Source: Methylobacterium amylolyticum (GTDB lineage: Bacteria > Pseudomonadota > Alphaproteobacteria > Rhizobiales > Beijerinckiaceae). Taken from it: a DNA stretch of 64,000 nt. The notes beneath the pieces were generated by a model that was not told the DNA's origin, searched no databases, and worked only from the letters and a program-made list of their open reading frames with translations. Every line of letters starts with the position of its first letter. Position 1 is the stretch's first letter. The position numbers and the translations under genes were made by a program. Shown here piece after piece: positions 55,951 through 62,764 of the stretch. The stretch covers positions 79,830-143,829 of the forward strand of contig NZ_JAUYZI010000011.1 in assembly GCF_030700245.1 (NCBI RefSeq), written 5' to 3'.

Positions 55951-56586
55951 ATGGAGCGCCTGCTCGTCCTCGCTCGGCACGGCCAGAGCGAGTGGAACCT
56001 CAAGAACCTGTTCACGGGCTGGCGCGACCCGGGGCTGACCGACCGCGGCGTCGAGGAGGCGGTGAAGGCCGGCCGCTGGATGAAGGGCGAGGGCTACGGC
56101 TTCGACGTGGCCTTCACCTCCGATCTCGGCCGGGCGCAGCGCACCTGCGCGCTGATCCTGGAGGAGATGGGGCTCTCCAACATCGAGACCCTGCGATCGC
56201 AGGCGCTGAACGAGCGCGATTACGGCGACCTCTCGGGCCTGAACAAGGACGACGCCCGCGCCCGCTGGGGCGCCGAGCAGGTCCATGTCTGGCGCCGCTC
56301 CTACGACGTGGCGCCCCCCGGCGGCGAGAGCCTGAAGGACACCGCCGCGCGGGTGCTGCCCTACTACATCGAGAAGATCCTGCCGCGGGTGATGTCCGGG
56401 GAGCGGGTGCTGGTGGCAGCCCACGGCAACTCCCTGCGCGCCCTGGTGATGGTGCTCGACCACCTCACCCCCGCCACCATCGCCGGCCTGGAGATCGCCA
56501 CCGGCGTGCCGCTGGTCTACCACCTCAATGCCGACACCACGGTGGCCGGGAAGGCGGTGCTGGAGCGCGACATCGACGTCGCCTGA
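55951..56586 (+). CDS. gpmA: 2,3-bisphosphoglycerate-dependent phosphoglycerate mutase
   Basis: The 211-residue histidine phosphatase-fold enzyme interconverts 3- and 2-phosphoglycerate. [12 protein letters not shown] carries the catalytic His, [16 protein letters not shown] and [16 protein letters not shown] are family motifs, and [13 protein letters not shown] has the second His. The length is the short alphaproteobacterial form. ATG 55951 has ACAGAG ahead. alkB starts 5 bases after its stop. Confidence 0.95.
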   Translation: MERLLVLARHGQSEWNLKNLFTGWRDPGLTDRGVEEAVKAGRWMKGEGYGFDVAFTSDLGRAQRTCALILEEMGLSNIETLRSQALNERDYGDLSGLNKDDARARWGAEQVHVWRRSYDVAPPGGESLKDTAARVLPYYIEKILPRVMSGERVLVAAHGNSLRALVMVLDHLTPATIAGLEIATGVPLVYHLNADTTVAGKAVLERDIDVA

Positions 56587-56591
56587 ATCCG

Positions 56592-57263
56592 GTGGCGGTC
56601 GCGCTCGTCCCGGGCCTGATCCACCATCCCGGTTACCTGGACGGGCCGGCGCGCCGGCGGCTGGCCGCGGAGGTCGCCGCGGCGCTCGCCGCCGCCCCGC
56701 CATTCACGCCGACGATGCCGCGCACCGGCAAGCCGTTCTCGGTGCGGATGAGCAACGCGGGCACCCTCGGCTGGGTGTCGGACGTGCGCGGCTACCGCTA
56801 CCAGCCGGCCCACCCCGAGACGGGGGCACCGTGGGCGCCGATCCCGGCGTCCGCGCTCCGCGCCTGGGCGGCGCTGGCGGGCTTCCCGGCGGAGCCGGAG
56901 GCGTGCCTGATCAACCTCTACGCCCCCGGCGCGCGGATGGGGCTGCACCAGGACCGCGACGAGGCGGAACTGTCCGCCCCGGTCGTCTCCCTGTCGCTGG
57001 GGGCGCCGGCCCTGTTCCGCTACGGCGGCCCGAGGCGCGGCGACCCGACCCGCTCGGTGCGGCTGATGCCCGGCGACGCCCTGGTGATGGGCGGCCCCGC
57101 CCGCCTGATCCACCACGGGATCGACCGCCTCTACCCGGCCGACGATCTGTTGGCCGACGATCCCCTGACGGAGGACCCGCTGCCCGGCCTGCTGCCGGCG
57201 GGCGGACGCTGCAACCTGACCCTGCGCCGGGTCACCCGCGCCACGGGAATGCCGTCATCGTGA
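56592..57263 (+). CDS. alkB: AlkB-type alpha-ketoglutarate-dependent DNA repair dioxygenase
   Basis: The 223-residue enzyme removes methyl lesions from bases by oxidation. Iron ligands fit His and Asp in MGLHQDRDE and His in LIHHGID, and 2-oxoglutarate is held by the Arg in GRCNLTLRRV. NLYAPGARMGLHQDRDEAEL is the AlkB signature. It starts at GTG 56592, 5 bases after gpmA, with a weak ribosome site. Co-transcription with a glycolytic gene is likely incidental. Confidence 0.93.
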   Translation: MAVALVPGLIHHPGYLDGPARRRLAAEVAAALAAAPPFTPTMPRTGKPFSVRMSNAGTLGWVSDVRGYRYQPAHPETGAPWAPIPASALRAWAALAGFPAEPEACLINLYAPGARMGLHQDRDEAELSAPVVSLSLGAPALFRYGGPRRGDPTRSVRLMPGDALVMGGPARLIHHGIDRLYPADDLLADDPLTEDPLPGLLPAGGRCNLTLRRVTRATGMPSS

Positions 57264-57305
57264 TCTGCTGTCCGGGCGTCCAGCCACGGGAGCCCGGTCA
57301 CCGCC

Positions 57306-58226
57306 GTGCCGATGCGCCGCCTCGAACGATCCGACAGCGCCGCCGCGCTGTGGCCGCCGCTCCGGCGGTTCATCCGCGCCGAGGCGCGCCTGGGCGTCGC
57401 GGCCGCCGCCCGGGGCCCCCTGTGGCTCGCGGGCTACGAGTTCGTGCGCTTCGGGGTGAAGCAGGGCTGGGCCTGCCTGTTCGGCGGCCTGCTGCTCGGG
57501 CTCATCGTGGCGACCCGGCTGCTCTGGCCGGCGGATGCGTGGCTCGCCCGCTACGACGCCCTGTTCCTCGCGGCGCTGGCGATCCAGGCCGCCCTGCTCC
57601 TCGCCCGCATGGAGACCTTGGACGAGGCCAAGGTCATCCTGATCTTCCACGTCGTCGGCACGGTGATGGAGATCCACAAGACCGCGATCGGCAGTTGGGT
57701 CTATCCCGAGGCGAGCGTCTTCCGGATCGGCGGCGTGCCGCTGTTCACGGGCTTCATGTACGCCGCGGTCGGCAGCTACATCGCCCGGGCGTGGCGCCTG
57801 TTCGATTTCCGCTTCACCCGGCATCCGCCCCTGTGGGCGCTCTCGATCCTGTCGCTGGCGATCTACGTCAACTTCCTCACCAACCACGCGGTCTACGACC
57901 TGCGCTTCGTGCTGATCGCGGCCGCCGCGCTCCTGTTCGGGCCGGCGACCGTGCACTTCAAGATCTGGCGCCGGCACCGCGCCATGCCCCTGCTCCTCGG
58001 CCTCGGCCTCGTCGCCCTGTTCATCTGGTTCGCCGAGAACATCGGCACCGTCTCCGGGGCGTGGCTCTACCCGCACCAGCGGGCGGCGTGGTCCCTGGTG
58101 CCGCTGGCCAAGCTCTCGTCGTGGTTCCTCCTGATGATCGTCTCCTACACCCTCGTCGCGCGGGTGAACGGGATCGTCCGGCTGAGACCCGCGATGCCGG
58201 CCCGGTCGCTCGCCGCGCTGCCGTGA
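57306..58226 (+). CDS. DUF817 family membrane protein
   Basis: The 306-residue protein has about eight hydrophobic helices and the DUF817 motif EIHKTAIGSWVYPEASVFRIGGVPLFTGFMYAAVGSYIARAWRLF. FAENIGTVSGAWLYPHQ near residue 240 is the second conserved block. The function of the family is unknown. GTG 57306, or ATG 57312 two codons on, is the start. Its stop overlaps the start of the DUF2809 gene by four bases. Confidence 0.88.
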   Translation: MPMRRLERSDSAAALWPPLRRFIRAEARLGVAAAARGPLWLAGYEFVRFGVKQGWACLFGGLLLGLIVATRLLWPADAWLARYDALFLAALAIQAALLLARMETLDEAKVILIFHVVGTVMEIHKTAIGSWVYPEASVFRIGGVPLFTGFMYAAVGSYIARAWRLFDFRFTRHPPLWALSILSLAIYVNFLTNHAVYDLRFVLIAAAALLFGPATVHFKIWRRHRAMPLLLGLGLVALFIWFAENIGTVSGAWLYPHQRAAWSLVPLAKLSSWFLLMIVSYTLVARVNGIVRLRPAMPARSLAALP

Positions 58227-58609
58227 GCCGCGGCGCCAGCGCGGTCTGCGCGGGCCTCGTCATCGGCGCGGGGCTGCTCCTGCGGCTGGTGCCCTGGGGG
58301 CTGCCGCTGCCCGTCCACCATTACGGCGGCGGCCTGCTCTGGGGCGCGATGCTCTACTGCCTCGCGGCGGCCGTCCGGCCCGGGGGCTGGGACCGGGGCG
58401 CCTGCGCCGCCGTGGCCGGCGCGGTGGCGGCGGCGATCGAGTTCACCCGGCTCGTCCACACGCCGGAGCTGGACGCATTCCGCGCGACGCTGGCAGGGCA
58501 GCTCGCCCTCGGGCGGATCTTCTCCGCCTGGAACCTCCTCGCCTATGCCGGCGGCATCGCGGCCGCGGCCGCCCTCGGCGGGCGGCTCCGCCGGGTCCTG
58601 GCGGCCTGA
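58223..58609 (+). CDS. DUF2809 family membrane protein
   Basis: The 128-residue protein has four hydrophobic helices and the family pattern VPWGLPLPVHHYGGGLLWGAMLYCLAAAV followed by EFTRLVHTPELDAFRATLAGQLALGRIFSAWNLLAYAGGI. It starts at GTG 58223 inside a GTGA overlap with the stop of the DUF817 gene, so it is translated by coupling. No role is known; a helper of DUF817 is a fair guess. Confidence 0.88.
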   Translation: MSRGASAVCAGLVIGAGLLLRLVPWGLPLPVHHYGGGLLWGAMLYCLAAAVRPGGWDRGACAAVAGAVAAAIEFTRLVHTPELDAFRATLAGQLALGRIFSAWNLLAYAGGIAAAAALGGRLRRVLAA

Positions 58610-58753
58610 GCGTTCGGGCCCGGGGCCGCCGCGCGCGGTCAGGGAAGCTGTCCGGGAGACGGTCCGAGAGGCGGCTTGACAGCGACACGGCGGCAGCCGA
58701 CGCATCGGGGGCCGATCCCCTGGCAGGGCGGCGGTCGGAGAGCGTTCGGTTCC

Positions 58754-59737
58754 ATGCGGGTGCGCAACCTCAAGCTGTCCCTCGGGGCACCCTCTCTCCG
58801 CGCCCTGGCCCTCGGGGCGATGCTGCTGGCGGCCGGCGCCGCTCCGACCCGGGCCGCCGACCCGGTCTACCCGCCCGGATCCCGCTTCGGCTTCGAGCCG
58901 CCGGCCGACATGAGCCTGTCGCGCCGCTTCTCGGGCTTCGAGCGGAAGGCCGGCGGCGCCACCCTGTCGGTGGTCGAACTGCCGCCGAACGCCTTTCCCG
59001 AACTGGTCAGCGGCTTCACCGACGCGAACCTGCTCTCGCAGGGCTTCGCGGTGGAGAAGCGCGAGTCGATCAAGATCGGCGACGACGAGGGCATGCTCTA
59101 CACCGGCGAGCAGCCGGGCGACCCGAACGCCGCCGGACCGGCGGTGCGCAAGTGGATCCTCGTGGTCGGTACGCCGACCGTCACCGGGCTGATCATCGCC
59201 CAGGCGCTGCCCGACGCCGAGAGCCCGGAGACGATGCGCAAGCTCGTGACCGGCGTCACCGTCCGCCCGGCGCTGACGCTGACCGAGCAGGTCGACGCGC
59301 TGCCCTTCCGCATCCCCGACACGGCGGGGTTCCGCCCGGTGCGGGTGCTCGCCGGCAACTCGGTGCTGATGACGCAGGGGCCGAAGGACCAGATCCAGAA
59401 CCTGGAGCAGCCGATCCTGGTGCTGGCCCAGGCGGTGCAGCAGCCGCCGACCGCCGACCAGCGCGACACCTTCGCCCGGCAGGCCCTGTACGCCAACCAG
59501 ACGATGAAGGATTTCGTGATCGAGCGCGCGCAGAGCTACCGGACGAAGGGCAGCGACTGGCACGAGATCGTGGCCCGGGCGGTCGACATGCCCACCAACA
59601 TCCCCGTGGTGGTCGCGCAGACGATCCGCTTCAACCCCGACGGCTACCTGCGCGCCGTGGGCGTGGTGCGCGAGGACCAGCGGGCCGGCACGCTGGCCAA
59701 ATTCCGCGAGGTCGTGGACAGCGTGCAGGTCAAGTAG
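58754..59737 (+). CDS. secreted protein of unknown function
   Basis: The 327-residue product has a long signal peptide (about residues 1-35, ending TRAADP). The mature protein has two similar beta-rich halves (PPGSRFGFEPPADMSLSRRF; FRIPDTAGFRPVRVLAGNSV), each followed by a helix. No Cys and no enzyme motif. It is likely periplasmic. ATG 58754 is the start that exposes the signal peptide. It stands alone between DUF2809 and a terminator. Confidence 0.7.
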   Translation: MRVRNLKLSLGAPSLRALALGAMLLAAGAAPTRAADPVYPPGSRFGFEPPADMSLSRRFSGFERKAGGATLSVVELPPNAFPELVSGFTDANLLSQGFAVEKRESIKIGDDEGMLYTGEQPGDPNAAGPAVRKWILVVGTPTVTGLIIAQALPDAESPETMRKLVTGVTVRPALTLTEQVDALPFRIPDTAGFRPVRVLAGNSVLMTQGPKDQIQNLEQPILVLAQAVQQPPTADQRDTFARQALYANQTMKDFVIERAQSYRTKGSDWHEIVARAVDMPTNIPVVVAQTIRFNPDGYLRAVGVVREDQRAGTLAKFREVVDSVQVK

Positions 59738-59782
59738 CGCGGTCGCGGACCGCGCGTCGGGAAGGGCCTGGAAACGAGAAAC

Positions 59783-59801
59783 GCGGGCCCGAGGGGCCCG
59801 C
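59783..59801 (-). terminator. hairpin between convergent genes
   Basis: Arms GCGGGCCC and GGGCCCGC with a 3-base loop, followed on the minus strand by GTTTCTCGTTTCC. It fits a terminator for the minus-strand gene at 59828-60250 and may also end the plus-strand gene. Confidence 0.6.
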
Positions 59802-59827
59802 GCTCCGCAGGTGGACGACGCGTCGGC

Positions 59828-60250
59828 TCAGTACGGGCGGCCGTAGAGCGGCGAGGTCGGGTCCAGCCGGTCGACGAACGACAGGTCGACGTTGCGCACC
59901 GCCGATTGCTGGCGGGTGATGAACGGCGCGTTGGTGATCGGATCCGGCAGCACGCCGCGGCCAAAGCGGTCGGTCGGGCCGTAGGGCGGCGTCAGCGCGT
60001 TCGAGGCGGCGATCAGGTAGGGGTTCAGCGCCGGGTTGCGCGAACCGCCCGCGCCGGGGACGTTCGAGGCCAGCGGCGCCGGGCCGGCGTCGAGCCAGCT
60101 CCGCGGGCGGACGCGGATCGGGAGCGGGCGGCTGACCGAGTAGAACCGGCCGGCGCCGTAGCCGTCCTGCGCCTGGGCCGGCGCGGTGGTCAGAGCCCCG
60201 AGGCCGGCGGTGGCGAGGGCGCCCAGGAGGGCGATCTTGAGGGAGCGCAT
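59828..60250 (-). CDS. small secreted protein of unknown function
   Basis: The 140-residue product has a signal peptide (about residues 1-27, ending APAQAQ). The mature part is rich in Pro, Arg, Asn and aromatics (FYSVSRPLPIRVRPRSWLDA; LDPTSPLYGRPY) and has no Cys. It looks like a Rhizobiales-type periplasmic or outer-membrane-linked protein with no known role. ATG 60250 is used. A one-mismatch EcfG-like promoter lies at 60323-60347 on the same strand. Confidence 0.65.
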   Translation of the reverse strand: MRSLKIALLGALATAGLGALTTAPAQAQDGYGAGRFYSVSRPLPIRVRPRSWLDAGPAPLASNVPGAGGSRNPALNPYLIAASNALTPPYGPTDRFGRGVLPDPITNAPFITRQQSAVRNVDLSFVDRLDPTSPLYGRPY

Positions 60251-60322
60251 GGCCGTCCTTCGCGAGTGAGTGGGAGGAATATGGCGGTGAGAGCTTAACA
60301 GTTCGCCGCCGCTTGGGAGTAA

Positions 60323-60347
60323 GACGTTCCGGCTCGGCCGTTGTTCC
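60323..60347 (-). promoter_or_regulatory. EcfG-like promoter (weak candidate)
   Basis: On the minus strand GGAAC (60347-60343), a 16-base spacer and CGTC (60326-60323) match the GGAAC-N16-CGTT consensus with one mismatch. It lies about 75 bases ahead of the secreted-protein gene at 59828-60250. Confidence 0.3.
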
Positions 60348-60388
60348 CCAGAAACGGCCACGCTTACGCGATTTGCCACACGATGGCC

Positions 60389-61234
60389 TTAATTTTTCGC
60401 CTGCCGGGCCCGTCCGCGGCGCGAACGGTCGATCGAGCCGGTCCGGCCGGCCGGGTCGGCGGCGGCCGAGGGCCGGTCGCAGCCTCCGGCGCCGTCGGGC
60501 CGGCCGGCCCGGAACGCCGCGACCGCCGCCGGGTCGGCGGGATCGTCGAGGGTGAGGGCGTCGAGGGTGCAGGCGAGCGCCCGCGGCTCCGGCGCACGGC
60601 CGAGCGGCGCGCAGAGCCAGCCGTCGAGGCGGAACGCGGCGCCGCGGGTGACGAAGCCGATGCAGACCCGGGCCAGCGGGCCCGACAGGGTCGCCTCCAG
60701 GGTCTCGACGGGGCCGAAGCGGGTGTCGATCCGCCCGGCGGCGCCGGTGCGGGTGACGGCGAGCGCCGGCCCGACCGCGGCGCGGCGGGCGAGCAGCACG
60801 AACAGGCCGGGCGCCCGCTCGGCGCCGGGGCCGCGGGTGAGGACCAGCCGCAGGGCGGGCGTCTCCAGCGCCTCGAAGGCGCCGCGGCTGAGGGCGTCCT
60901 CGCGCAGGCCGCTGGCCGGGTCGAGGCGGCCGGGCTCGGTGCGGACCGGGTCAGCCCCGGGCTCGGCGAGCAGCAGCCGCGCCGGGCTCGCGGCGAGCGG
61001 CACAGGGTCGGGGCGGACAGGGGCGGCCGCCGGGGCCGCCGCGGACAGGTCGGCGGCGGGCGGGGCGTCCGGACGGCTCTGCGTCCGGGCGAGGAGGCCG
61101 AGGCCGGCCACGAGACCGGCGGCGGCGGTAAGTTGCAGGGTCAGGCGCAGGACGCGCGGCCGGGACGCCGCTGGCCGGCGGCGCGCCTCCGCGTCGGCGG
61201 GACCCGGATCGTCGGGGGACCGGTCGGGCAGCAC
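60389..61234 (-). CDS. membrane-anchored protein of unknown function
   Basis: The 281-residue protein has an Arg/Pro-rich cytoplasmic start, one hydrophobic helix (about 30-50, LRLTLQLTAAAGLVAGLGLL), and a large periplasmic part with four or more Cys (RVCIGFVTRG, GWLCAPLG, LACTLDA) that may pair. No domain is recognised. GTG 61234 has GAGGAG upstream. It is divergent from asd. The C-terminus is strongly basic (RTGSIDRSRRGRARQ). Confidence 0.6.
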   Translation of the reverse strand: MLPDRSPDDPGPADAEARRRPAASRPRVLRLTLQLTAAAGLVAGLGLLARTQSRPDAPPAADLSAAAPAAAPVRPDPVPLAASPARLLLAEPGADPVRTEPGRLDPASGLREDALSRGAFEALETPALRLVLTRGPGAERAPGLFVLLARRAAVGPALAVTRTGAAGRIDTRFGPVETLEATLSGPLARVCIGFVTRGAAFRLDGWLCAPLGRAPEPRALACTLDALTLDDPADPAAVAAFRAGRPDGAGGCDRPSAAADPAGRTGSIDRSRRGRARQAKN

Positions 61235-61363
61235 GGCGTCTCCTCGCGTCCGGGGTGGCGGGAGGCGAACCCTCGCCCGCGCCCCGCCACCGCCCGGTTT
61301 CCGCGGGTCCGCCGGGCGGGCCTTTCGCGGGGCAGGGTGAATCGCGCGTTGCAGCGCACACCC

Positions 61364-61392
61364 TTGACAGGCCCGGGGATTCGGGTGCCTTG
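61364..61392 (+). promoter_or_regulatory. sigma-70-type promoter ahead of asd (candidate)
   Basis: TTGACA at 61364-61369 is a perfect -35 word. A -10 word 17 bases on (GCCTTG, 61387-61392) is poor. A start near 61400 would give a leader of about 160 bases before asd. Confidence 0.4.
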
Positions 61393-61468
61393 CTGCCCGG
61401 GGCCGTGCGCCTCCGACCCTCGGGGTCGGGGCGGCGGCCGCGCCCGTTTGGCGGGCCGGAACACGGAT

Positions 61469-61496
61469 CCGGCGGGACGATCCCGCCCGGCTTTTT
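61469..61496 (+). terminator. terminator-like hairpin in the asd leader (attenuator or sRNA end)
   Basis: CCGGCGGGA, loop CGA and TCCCGCCCGG form a strong stem with one bulged C, followed by CTTTTTC. It ends about 60 bases before the asd ATG. No plus-strand gene lies upstream that needs ending here, so it fits transcription attenuation of asd or the end of a small RNA of about 100 bases. Confidence 0.55.
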
Positions 61497-61557
61497 CTGG
61501 AGACGCGGAGCGCGGGGCCCGGATCGTCCGGATTCCTCACACGCGCGGAGACGAGAG

Positions 61558-62595
61558 ATGGGTTACAAGGTCGCCGTCGTCGGCGCCACGGGCAACGTGG
61601 GCCGCGAGATGCTCGATATCCTGGCCGAGCGGGCATTCCCCGCCGACGAGGTCGTGGCGCTGGCCTCGCGCCGCAGCCAGGGCCAGGAGGTCTCCTTCGG
61701 CGACAAGACCCTGAAGGTGAAAGCCCTCGACACCTACGACTTCTCCGACACGGACATCTGCCTGATGTCGGCGGGCGGCGAGACCTCGAAGGAATGGAGT
61801 CCCCGCATCGGCCAGCAGGGCTGCGTGGTGATCGATAACTCCTCGGCGTTCCGCTACGACGCCGACGTGCCGCTGATCGTGCCCGAAGTGAACGCCGACG
61901 CGGTGGTCGGCTTCACCAAGCGCAACATCATCGCCAACCCGAACTGCTCCACCGCGCAGCTCGTCGTGGCGCTCAAGCCTCTCCACGAGGCGGCGACGAT
62001 CAAGCGCGTGGTCGTCTCGACCTACCAGTCGGTCTCCGGCGCCGGCAAGGAGGCGATGGACGAGCTGTTCAACCAGACCCGCGCCGTGTTCACCGCCGGC
62101 GAGATCAAGGCCGGGGGCAAGTTCACCAAGCGCATCGCCTTCAACGTGATCCCGCACATCGACGTGTTCATGGAGGACGGGTACACGAAGGAAGAGTGGA
62201 AGATGGTCGCCGAGACCAAGAAGATGCTCGACCCGAAGATCAAGCTCACGGCCACCGCCGTGCGGGTACCGGTCTTCATCGGGCACGCGGAATCGGTCAA
62301 CGTCGAGTTCGAGCGACCGCTCACGCCCGAGCAGGCGACCGAGATCCTGCGCGCGGCGCCGGGCATCCTCGTCGTCGATAAGCGCGAGCCCGGCGGCTAC
62401 ATCACCCCGCACGAGGCGGCCGGCGAGGACGCCACCTACGTGTCGCGCATCCGCGAGGACGCGACGGTGGAGAACGGGCTGGCGTTCTGGTGCGTCTCGG
62501 ACAACCTGCGCAAGGGCGCGGCCCTCAACACCGTGCAGATCGCCGAGGTGCTGGTGAACCGCAAGCTCCTCAACCGCGAGAAGCGCGCGGCCTGA
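61558..62595 (+). CDS. asd: aspartate-semialdehyde dehydrogenase
   Basis: The 345-residue enzyme makes aspartate-semialdehyde for lysine, methionine and threonine synthesis. The NADP loop VAVVGATGNVGREML opens it, the catalytic Cys130 lies in IIANPNCSTAQ, and RIAFNVIPHIDVF and GHAESVNVEFE fit the substrate site. ATG 61558 with GGAGACGAGAG upstream is chosen. It is preceded by a leader with a terminator-like hairpin and followed by a dispersed repeat and an insertion sequence. Confidence 0.96.
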   Translation: MGYKVAVVGATGNVGREMLDILAERAFPADEVVALASRRSQGQEVSFGDKTLKVKALDTYDFSDTDICLMSAGGETSKEWSPRIGQQGCVVIDNSSAFRYDADVPLIVPEVNADAVVGFTKRNIIANPNCSTAQLVVALKPLHEAATIKRVVVSTYQSVSGAGKEAMDELFNQTRAVFTAGEIKAGGKFTKRIAFNVIPHIDVFMEDGYTKEEWKMVAETKKMLDPKIKLTATAVRVPVFIGHAESVNVEFERPLTPEQATEILRAAPGILVVDKREPGGYITPHEAAGEDATYVSRIREDATVENGLAFWCVSDNLRKGAALNTVQIAEVLVNRKLLNREKRAA

Positions 62596-62662
62596 GCCGC
62601 CTTCGGCTGCCTGTGCGGGGTGCTGGATTCCAGGCATCCCGCGATGCCGGCCGCGACGCGCT

Positions 62663-62764
62663 CTCCTCCCCCTTGCGGGGAGGAGTTGGAGGTGGGGGTG
62701 GCGCCGAACGAAGCTCGGCGATCCATCCTGCACCACCCCCACCCCTGACCCCTCCCCCTTGTGG
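62663..62764. repeat. dispersed inverted repeat, copy D, cut by the insertion sequence
   Basis: A left arm (62663-62700, core CTCCTCCCCCTTGCGGGGAGG) faces a right arm (62731-62764, core CCTCCCCCTTGTGG). The right arm stops where the insertion sequence seems to begin at about 62765. It differs in sequence from copies B and C but has the same layout. Confidence 0.6.
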
